From positions 935,921 to 999,920 of the forward strand of contig VZTG01006696.1 in the NCBI GenBank assembly GCA_013397845.1: DNA of 64,000 nucleotides, read 5' to 3'. Made by a program: the position numbers and the translations under genes. Source of the DNA: Melanocharis versteri. Its lineage: Eukaryota > Chordata > Aves > Passeriformes > Melanocharitidae. The notes beneath the pieces are model-generated. The model was not told the origin of the DNA. It searched no databases and was given only the letters and a program-made list of their open reading frames with translations. Shown here piece by piece: positions 54,656-64,000 of this stretch (its first letter is position 1; each line of letters begins with the position of its first letter).

Positions 54656-57600
54656 AACTGTCACAGCTGGCACACTGTACAAACTCATCAGGATACAACA
54701 GTCCTTCAGCAGAAATGTTTGTGGTTTAACATAGTGCTGGCTGATTCCCATACCATGTTCGAGTCATTTAGATACCTCCTTAAGTAGGGATCAATAGATT
54801 TAAATTCAATTTCTAACACAGGTAATCCACTTGAATACAACGCAGGCATTTTAAACACATTCAGAAACCCCACCCATGTTTTCTCACTAAGTTCTGCTTA
54901 TTACAGGTAAATTTTTATAGACATATAATCTAGTTTCTATTTAGAAGAAGTTGCTGCTTCCGGAAGCATTTTCAAGAAGACTGGTTAATTTGTGCATCAC
55001 CCCTGCTTCCCAGAGGAGTGTTATTTCTTTTCTGCAAATGGGAGCAAATGGAGCCGAACAGATTTGCCCTCCTCCATGGAGAAGGGTAAGACTAGGTAAA
55101 CCAGCCATGTAGCCTGTGTAGCTCCGAGAGTGAATTACCCAGACCTGGGTTCTCTGGGGGTGTTCCCGCTGTTGGTGGGGAGATCACACAGCCCAGGAGC
55201 ACTGGGCTTGGCAGGTGTAGTTACCTGGGGTAGCTGCTTACAGGAGCCTTGCGTTTATCCTCTTCCTACAGGCATGCGCACAGCTTCGCATTAACCAGGG
55301 ATTGCGTTTGGGATCTCCTGGTTCCTGTTCCTGGGTAGAGTTTGCATATCTTTAATGGGTTTTTGTGCATGCTTCGTGCCCTCCAAGGCAGGTCTGTGAT
55401 TCACCAGAGAGCTGTCTGGAAAAGGAGAGACAAATGACGGCAAACCACAGAGCAGGCACATGATCTTCAGCACTTCTTGTTCCCCCGGGGCCGGCTGAAG
55501 ACAGCTCCAAACAACTGTCTGAAAACCCTTGTGTGACTCCTAAGGGATGACTCTGTGCAGACACATGGTCTCCAACCCTTTAAAGACCTGCACACTTCCA
55601 GACAGTCGTCTGGGGAATTCTTCATCTGGCTCTGTGGTAGGGACAAAAATTAAAAGGAGGTGGACAAGTAGGTGTAATTCAGTGCCTGAAGCCTCCAAAA
55701 AGCTTTAGCGTAGAGCAAGCTTCCTCCTAGGGCTTGTGTATGGCTGCTTGTCTAGGACCAAGCAAATAGGGAAGGCTCTGACCCACAGAAGTAACAAAAT
55801 CTCTCTATGCATTTTCTTTCCCTGTGAGATTATTGAGCTGTTCAGAGTCTGCTGGACTGAATTGCACTGCTACTTGCTGGGATATTGTAACGTCAAAAAA
55901 AAAGTGCAGTGAAAATAACTGCTTCACCTCTGTGGATACAATTCCAGCCATAGTGTTGCAGTTGTTTTATTCCTGATGCTGCTTCTGTTGATGTATTTTG
56001 TTTGCTTTCAAGCAGTAGGCTTGGAGAGAACACTCCAGAGTTTTGTCTGTTCTTAACAAAGTGTTCAGCTGATGTGTTAATTGAACCTTGGACATGTGCA
56101 GTAATATTTTTAAGCCACGGTAGATGTTTCACCAGTAAGGTAATTCTCTCTACAGTGGGATAAACAGTTTGCTCAGCCAGAGGAGAGCTTGCTTGCTTGT
56201 GCCTTACTGCATAAATTCATGCATGTTGTATTGCCCCACAGGGTTGTGCTGAGCCCTGGTGTTCATAGCATGACAAGTGGAGTCAATGTAAAAGCCATCT
56301 CTCTGCTGAGGTCTGCCTTAACCAAGCTGAAAAACCAGTCAGACCTACTTTTTACTGCCCATGCCCCATTTTTGGGAAACAAATGTGGTTGAAGACAAGC
56401 TTTGTATTACCAGTGAGCCCTTAAGAGGGTAGTAAACTGCCTGCAGTAATATAAGTAGAAGGGACTGTACTTGGTTGGAGTCTGTTCCCTGGTGGACTCC
56501 TGGGGCCTGATGCTCTCCTTACCTGTGTGGCAGAGCCAGGCTTGGGATGCTGTCTCTGGTTTCTTGCCCTACCACCAGGCAGGCCTGGGGGCTGACTTGC
56601 CTTGAGATGTGGGAGAACTGCCACATAAACTCTGGATAAAGCCAGAGTAGCTTTATTGGCAGTGACTGCCCAGGTCCTGCTTCTGGGAAGGGGCCATGTC
56701 TGTGCAAAGCATTTGCCTCCCCATCCTGAGGATTAGGGTTCCAACCTGTGGCCTTCTGTCTTCCACAGTGGGGGTCTGCTTTGGTGTGCTGCCAGCCCTT
56801 TCCCTAAATAGTGGCTAACCCTGGATTTAAAGATCCCAGAGGGGACAAAGGAGTTCAAGTGTCTTTTTGATCTTTGTTGCTAAAGCGAAGTTGGGTCATT
56901 TGCTGTGAACTGATTTGAGTTGTGCTTGGAAGTTTACTGAAATAGCTACTCTGAACTAACTATTCTGAAGAGATATTTTGGTGTGGGCACTCATATTCTT
57001 GCATAAGAGCATAGTTTGCTGGTCTGTCTTAGTGCACCACGGAACTGGAATAATTGCTAATTATTCAAGTATAGTGCTTTTGGTAAAAGCCTCAGCACAG
57101 AAAAGTCCACTACAAAGAGCAAAGACACCTCCCATCCCACCCTGATTCCAAAGAGGAGGTTCTTCCCAAGGTATTTAAATAGTTCTGTTCATTCATGTCT
57201 GTTTAGAAAAGAGCAGTGGTAAGTTTTATGTTGCATGGTTTAAAATATTTCATATTAATTAACAAACAAGTACCAATTAGTTTTACATTATGATGCTTAA
57301 GGGGTAGACTGCAAGGAATGGTATTTAGCTGTGGCTGTTTGGCAATTATGACCTTGTATATAATAACAGACTCAATAAATTCTTGATGTGAGAGAGCACC
57401 ATTAATCAACACAGTTAATTAACTGTGCTGCTTACTTAGGAAGTGCTGTGCAGAATGGTCTGAATCTCTGCAGTGCTACAGGCTGAAAATGTTTGATTTG
57501 TCTGATACCTGCCTTGTTTACGTAGAAATTTCCCTCAAAATTGATGCTGAAGAGGGAGCAACACTTCCTCCAGGTGACTGAACACTGGTCCCGCAGGTTG

Positions 57601-60049
57601 GTCTCTTCTGTGTCTCTGGCATTCTGGCAGACCTTACGTGGGTCACTATGTCCCTCAGGCTTTCTGTCACCTCCACACAGAAGGTGGAAGCCTTTGGATG
57701 AATGCTGCAGTGCTGGTAATGGAAAGTGCTTTTGCATCAACAGTTTTGTTCACGTTAATCCTATAGGACTGCCGGGAAATCAGGGATCAGTGTGATAATT
57801 AAGAGTTATCAGCTCTAATTTAGTCTTTATACAGGACTGTTTTTTTCTTGTGTGTTTCTTTAGTAATCTGAAAGGTAGTCCAAAAATGGGAAAATGAACA
57901 AGATTCAGCACACCTTCAGAGAGAAAAGCATTCCACCTCTGTACCACTCGTCCCTCCACGCTCCAAATAGATCTTTTTATTTTCCTGAATATGTGATGCT
58001 TAGAAGTGTGAAACTGCCTCAGCCTTTTGGAGTGGCCACTTTAGTTGGCTTAGTGTGCATATTAATGTGAAGGATGGATTTCTAACTTGGCATTGCACAT
58101 TTTTAATCATATGGCTTTTTTGCTGTCCCTTGAATCACTTTTGTATCTGGGGTCACTGTAGACTGTCACAGAAGGATTCAAAGGTCTGAGCCATGGGAAT
58201 GCTTTAAGCTTGCCGAGAGCAGTGCCCAGTAAGAGCCAGTGTGGAGAATTTGAGCTGCTCCAATATGAGAGAAGTGAGAGAAAGCAACTGTTTTCTTGCT
58301 GCTGGAATGTGAAGCCTCCTGAGTTCATACGCCCTGTTTTTATTCTTGAAGTTAATTTAACTTAGGGGTATAGCACAAACTATCTTCTTTCTTTTCCTTT
58401 TTTTTTTTTTTTTAAGTAAGTGCAGTTAAGTGTAATCCTTCATCTTCTTTCCTCTCTCTGCCACCTGTGCTGTTAGTCTTAATTAGAGCCCGTTTAGCAA
58501 ATAGCTAATACAAGAGTGGCTTAGTACACTACCACAAGATATGGCAACCAAATAGGGCCAGAAATAGATGAGCAAAAACTGTACAGTCTGAAAGTGTGAT
58601 GGAATGCTCTTAACCGTTTATAATGATGCAACTAATTACAGGGGCCTGGGAGTGGGGAAGGGAAGGAGAGAGGAAGAGATTTTTACTTTAGATCTCAGGG
58701 CAGAGGAAAGTGATGGTTCAGCTAATCTCTCTTCTGCAAATGGGATTTTTCTGCTGCAGCCACACAGCTTCTGTATTTGATACAAAGGAAGGCAATAATT
58801 CTTAAATGATAGAAAAACAACTGTTCTTTTTTTTTTCTGCTTTTTTACTACCCACTCTGGGAAACAGAAGTCAACTGACACCTCTTCTTATTAACCCCAA
58901 AGTGTAGCTGGTGGTTATGGCCTGGCGTTCCTGCTTTTCCGCCCTCCCCTCCAGCTCTCTCCTTGAGCGGCTGGCGTGGCTCTTGCTGGCTCTGGCAGCT
59001 CATCCTGTGCTCCAGCTGCCATGCAGACAGCACGTCCAGGGGGGCTGCTTCGCTTCGGTATGTAACGCTTTCTCAAATTCAGGCTTGGGCCTGGTTCGTG
59101 ATGAGCCACAGGGGAGCCGGTCCAGTGAATGGGCAATGCTGTACAAAGCTGCTATTAATGGCAACTCTTCCATTGGAGTGCTGCAGCTGATGGTCCCACA
59201 CACATATGTTTTAAGATATGCACTACACAGTGCATGTGTAGATCCTTAACATATGGGTTTTTTTGATTTCTGAGTTGCCTTCAACCATGGTTTTCTTTAG
59301 AGCCATGCATGTTATTCCTGGTTTTGAGAAACCCTTTCTCTCTTGCCTCTGTATTAGCACAATTTTTCCTTCCTCATACCTCTCGTGTTTTCCGAAGTGT
59401 GGTGGAAGATGGTCTGTGCTTTCCCCTGTGCCCAGCTTGTGTCACAGAGTCTGAGTACTGGACTTACTCCTTGATTTACCCCCTTTTATGTTTCCAGCAC
59501 AGTCTCTCTTCTCCTTTTTTTGCCAACTGCCAGAGTGTCTTCAGTGCTGTGAAGTCAGATGAAAGGTAGCAGTTAAAGCAACCTTTGCAGCAGTCCTTCC
59601 CTTGGGTGTTCAGGTAGAAATCCCTTGGATCTCTGCTGAAGTTTCATCATCCCCTTCATTCTTAGCTTCAGAAGAACTAGGATCGTTTTCTCCTGACACC
59701 ACCAAAAATCCTGAGCTGGGGGCAGTACAAGCAAGAGTCATTAGTTTTCAATAGTTTTAGGTCTCACATGTGATTTGTGGTTTATCATTTCTGATGATTT
59801 CATGAAGAGATTTTTCTCCGTTCATTTTGGCCTTATAAATAGCCCATATTTTTTCTCCTACAACAAAATGCAAATGATTTTATGAGTATGGTAGGTGTAA
59901 GTTGAAGATGATAAATGATACTGAAGGTCAGTTATATGATGTAGAAGGTATACAAGTAAAGGATGCAATTAGAAAAGGCTGAAAAAGTGAAATGTTAAAC
60001 AGCCATAGTAGCAGTGTGAAATTTTAGATTATTTTTGAGTATGTGAAGG
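54656..60049. other. Putative intron or intergenic DNA, nothing recognised
   Basis: There is only a poly-T tract (58397-58414), a perfect palindrome at 57410 and short unsupported ORFs. No exon of the expected ankyrin-repeat gene was found. Confidence 0.4.
57410..57427. repeat. 18-bp perfect palindrome CACAGTTAATTAACTGTG
   Basis: It is identical to its reverse complement. The core GTTAATTAAC resembles half-sites of homeodomain/HNF1-type factors. Function is unknown. Confidence 0.9.
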
Positions 60050-60185
60050 ATGGGGAAGATACAAGACTGGAGACAGGCAGATGTTATGCCTGTTTTAAAA
60101 GGGGGGAAGTGAGGAGCCAGGGAATTAGTGTAATGCCAAAATTTTGAAGTATACAATACAAGTTGTTGGACAGAGTTATAGCTAT
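60050..60185 (+). repeat. Old LINE reverse-transcriptase fragment (CR1/L3-like)
   Basis: 'actggagacaggcagatgtt' followed by 'atgcctgttttaaaagg' and 'ggagccagggaattag' translates to DWRQADVMPVLKGG...EEPGN. This matches the LINE RT pattern 'DW+.ANV.PI.KKG...DPGNYRPVS'. It is degenerate with stops, on the + strand. The family is a guess. Confidence 0.5.
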
Positions 60186-63100
60186 CTAGATGATGGTAAG
60201 GTAATTAAAAAAAAGAAAACCACAGAAAAGCATGGAAACAAATGTTAGTCCTAGTGAAGGACCCATATCTTTACTTTTTTCTTGCAAAGATTCAGAGAGG
60301 TGGGAAGGCTGGTATTACTTCAGATTTTGGAACTACAATACCATTTGTTATAGTTGATTTATGTTTTAAAAGCTCTAAGTATGGTGAGGTGCAGCCTGGT
60401 TCCCCAAATTTCAGCAGCAGTTGAACTTCCCTGTATTTAATGGCATCCAGCCTTTTTGATAATATAAGAGAAGGAGGGTTGTGATGTTAAAAAGTCATAA
60501 AATGTCTTGTTCCCAGAAGTCTCTGGCATGACAGAATTTCTGTAGATTCTTAGAATCTCGGTATTTCTGAGAAGTGAAGTCTCTGCTGTTGATTTTTCTA
60601 CTCTGTTCAGGGAAATGGGACTTGGTGCACATTTTTTGAAATCTGCATTCACACCACCAGCAGAAACTACCCTGTGAAGGCCCCGGACTTCTGCAAGCTG
60701 CTCCAGCCGCGAGGGGAATAATAGGGAACAGTAAGTGCTGGGCTTGTTCCTCATATGAGTGTGGTGACAGAGGCCGACACCTGGGCAATTTTCAACTGTT
60801 TCTAGACTGGGAAGCTGATAAAGAACCCACTGTATCTTCACCACTGCCTTCTCGTGACTCTTCTTAGCAGATCCTCAGAAGGGAGCTCTTCACTTTCTGC
60901 CAGTGATGCAGCTTTCTGGTCAAGCTTTTGCCATGGCTGCAGCAAACTTGGTCAATAATAAAGGAAGAAAGACGCTTTTGGCATGGATAAAAATTACAGG
61001 ATTTTGTTGCCAAGGCAAGCAATTCCAGTTTCAGCATGCAAAGGGGAAAAATATGCCATTGTCTAGTTTAGTGAAAGCTGTAAAACTGAAGGAAAATAAA
61101 TGTACTCTAAAATATGTAAGGAATTTGACAGTGTCTGAATTTACCCAGCATTATAAGGTAGCAATGGCTTGTAGATACTGACTGTTCTCTTCAGAAGCAT
61201 TTTTAATCCTTAAATGGTGCACTAAAGTTGCTTTCTTGCGTTCCAGTATAAATATTTCCAGCATGTTACAAGACAGATGAATGAATGGAAGGGAGAGAGA
61301 TAAAGTGAAGTTTTCTGATGAGAAGGTTTCTTCTTAAGAGGTCTAAAAGAGCTGTCTGTTGTGGGCATTTTGATTCTGTTGATATAGCTGAAGTATGATT
61401 GAACGGAAGTTTTAATATTAGGGTGTGACATGCGTCTCTTTTTATCAATTTCCTCCTTGAAATAGACTCTTTTGCTTAATGGCTTGCCAGATGAAGGAGT
61501 TAACTTCTTATAATATTTGTTATATATTCGGAATTTTGAATATTTTACTCTTCTGGCTGCAGCTAGACAAACCAGAATTTCTGCGGCTTGTATGGATTTT
61601 AAAGGTTTGATACATTTGGCTCCTTTCTAACTTTATAATAAATTCCATCTGAAAGGAATAGTGATTTAAGAGAGTTAAGAGAAAAGATACCTGTACACAG
61701 CTGATTTCAGAGTACATTTACCTGTTTCTCATGATTGTAGAACATATGCTGTAATTGCTTGAGAGGTCTTCAAGTTGAAGAGAATTAAATCTAATCTTGA
61801 AAACAAAGGACAAGTGAGATGAGGAGAGGAACAGTGGGGAACGTGATTTCTGCGTGCCTCAAATACCTGGGACAGGTTATTTTGTGATTTGAGAAGCCTT
61901 TGTGATAAGGTAGGAGCTCTCTGTGGCTGATGCCAGTTCTTTTGAACTCCATGCTCTCAAACCACATTGTAAACACTACCTTTACCTCAGTGGGTTGGCT
62001 AGGTCTCACAGATAGATTTAGTGCATTCTTGAAAGCATTTGATCTTGTTGATCTCTTTCCCATTCCAGTCAGTTCCTAATGAAACCACTGCAGGTGCTTG
62101 TTCCAAACGGAGGGATCTCCTGGGGGGACTGGAGCAGAGAACAGGAATGATGCACTGCTGTGTTTCCGTTGGGAAGAAGCAAGACAGACACCATGCTTAC
62201 AGCATGTCCTTGTGCAAATGTTAGGAATTGTCTTTTCAGTGACTGTGCTGTTCCAACACGGAGTCTTTGGCATTGCTCTTCATCCTCCCTGTGAATGTAC
62301 AACGAATGTCCCATCTGGTTTTGTAAAGGTGTAGGTTTGCAGACAAGCAGCCACACTTTCCCAAAGTTCAAGGAGTCTCTGACCTCCCTGCAAGCTTCCA
62401 TTGCAACCAGTGACCCCAGTGTGTGCAGTTCTGGGGCTGCATGGCTGAGGTGAACCCACTGTTCAGAAAGGAGCAGTGCTGTTTCTTCCTCTCTTACTGA
62501 ATTCCTCCAGAGCTTGTTAAAGTCAGTATACACCGTTTGGAGTTATTGTCTTTGTATTGCCAGCGCTTGAATCTTTCATAAAAAACTTAACACCATCTTT
62601 CCCACCTCATCCTGGCTCCAAATGGTTATTAAATTCAGTGTGTTGATCCCCTGTGACATTTCTCTCCTTGTTATCAGAGTAGCTGAGACCCTTTGGCTGC
62701 CTTTGCTTTTCCCTTCCTGAACTTTGTCTTGCTTCCTTTTAAACCACCCAAAGGCTGTCTTTGAAATTGTCTTATAATTATTTTCATCTGTTTACTTTCT
62801 TTGAATTTTTCTCCTGCTGTATTCTTGTCTTCTGGAGCTATTTTTTGCTTTATTTTCTGCCAGCTGTGATTTTGCTTGGCTAATGCTCTTGGCACCATTG
62901 CTGCCTTGCAGGATTTCTGTAGAGAAAGGGGGCCTCTGCAGACGGCCTGTGGGCAAACTGCTGGCCGGGGGATCAGCTCAACATGTGTCCCTAAAACCAG
63001 CACCCACATGGAAGGTCTGGAGAGGCAGAGCCAGGTATTTCTTGACAAACGAGGAATGCTTTGAGTGACTGCACGCAAATGTGCCGGGGATGATTTTACA

Positions 63101-64000
63101 CCTGAGTACTTTGTGAACAGTGAAACTTCCAGATAGTTTTCCCTGTTTCCTGGTTGAAACCGTTTCAGCAGAGAAATTCCTCACTGAAAGTCATTCTCTA
63201 TCACAGGACCGTAAAATACTGTGCCTTGTATTTCGTATTCTGTCTGCCTTTGAAGTATCTGGTGCTAAAATCTGTGTGTGAAGCACTCTGTCATGCTATT
63301 AGAAGACACCTACTTTTATAGCCGCAATTTGGTTTCTAAAAATGTTGACTATTTTATTAAAAAGAATTTATTTGGGTGTGTGGCTTAAAACAGCAATAAA
63401 GCCATATCCTGTCTCTAAAAGGTAAGTGTTATTGAATGTTCAGGAATGTGTTCAATATACAGATATAAATTAAAAAGTCAATCCCTGAGTGCTGTAATAA
63501 AAGAAGTTAGGACTAAAATAGTGACAGGCCTGTGAGTTTTATGGTGTCATTGCAGGAATTTCTGTGAACAGTGCATAGAAGACCTGGATTATCTGAAACT
63601 GGCTGCCCCAAACCAGCCAGGGCTCCTGTTCCCTGGTCCCTAGGAGCCAGGGAAGTGAGGATCAGTTCCCTCTGCTGGCTCAAGCACTGCCTGCCAAAGG
63701 AATTCCCAAAACTGAGTGATGCTCCAACATAGCTGTTCTAGCAAAATGCCTTACAGCTGTGTGATTTCACTTTAATTGGTCGTATCTGTTTTATTTCTGA
63801 TGTTTGTCTTCCTTCTCCTTTAAATCACAACTATTTTCCCCCTGAAGGCTGTGTTGAAAAGGTGACAGTATTTTAGTTTGCACGGTATCTCTTGCAATGT
63901 TTGGACACTTGTATGTAAATTTAAGCTTGGCTGTGACCCTGACAGCCAGCAAAAGAAATGACTTGCAGAGCAGCTCGGGTGCCTTGCTGCCAGCCCCTCG
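60186..64000. other. Putative intron or intergenic DNA to the window end, nothing recognised
   Basis: It is AT-rich with short ORFs only. No splice-flanked exon, RNA gene or repeat could be supported. Confidence 0.4.

Noticed and set aside
44721..64000. Search for ankyrin-repeat exons of the expected downstream gene
   Set aside because: No translated stretch with the TPLHxAA ankyrin signature was found in any frame by eye.
1..64000. CRISPR arrays, prokaryotic operons, phage or integrative elements, tRNA or rRNA genes
   Set aside because: The window is vertebrate nuclear DNA. No direct-repeat array, cloverleaf or rRNA segment was seen.

Overview
The window is vertebrate nuclear DNA, almost certainly from a bird. 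It has multi-exon GT-AG genes, CR1 LINE fragments with the typical avian 3' end, avian-type solo LTRs, AT-rich introns and isolated GC-rich CpG clusters. The LTR types suggest a passerine, but that is inference. Nothing prokaryotic is present.

Region 1 (1-23.2 kb) is the only gene I can read with certainty: SF3B1 on the + strand, the large HEAT-repeat subunit of the U2 snRNP SF3b complex. Exons 2-25 are all present and join in frame with canonical splice sites from 5581 to the TAA at 22904-22906. The short first coding exon (about nine residues in vertebrates) lies upstream of base 1, so the window opens in intron 1 on the shoulder of a CpG island. With the expected 28-nt first exon the protein would be 1301 residues; the human protein is 1304 as I recall it. 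Intron 4 holds a candidate alternative 'poison' exon that would end the protein after FYSAA, as in the short human isoform I remember. Intron 2 carries a CR1 fragment and intron 11 a solo LTR, both in the minus orientation.

Region 2 (23.2-44.1 kb) is gene-poor. It has the SF3B1 polyadenylation signals and a possible longer 3' UTR, one CR1 fragment (29.3 kb) and an LTR-like element with a very GC-rich part (34.05-35.63 kb). A faint, frameshifted, coding-like stretch lies on the minus strand at 35.9-36.5 kb; I could not identify it.

Region 3 (44.15-64 kb) begins with a CpG island broken by a 187-base run of N. In mammals the gene after SF3B1, in the same orientation, is ANKRD44, so this may be its promoter and first exon; no ankyrin-repeat exon is readable here. 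The rest looks like intron or intergenic DNA with old LINE scraps, a pentanucleotide microsatellite, a second small GC-rich patch (50.6 kb) and two perfect palindromes.

I found no RNA gene, no CRISPR array and no intact mobile element. The best candidate for further work is the regulated exon in SF3B1 intron 4; the second is the unidentified minus-strand segment near 36 kb.
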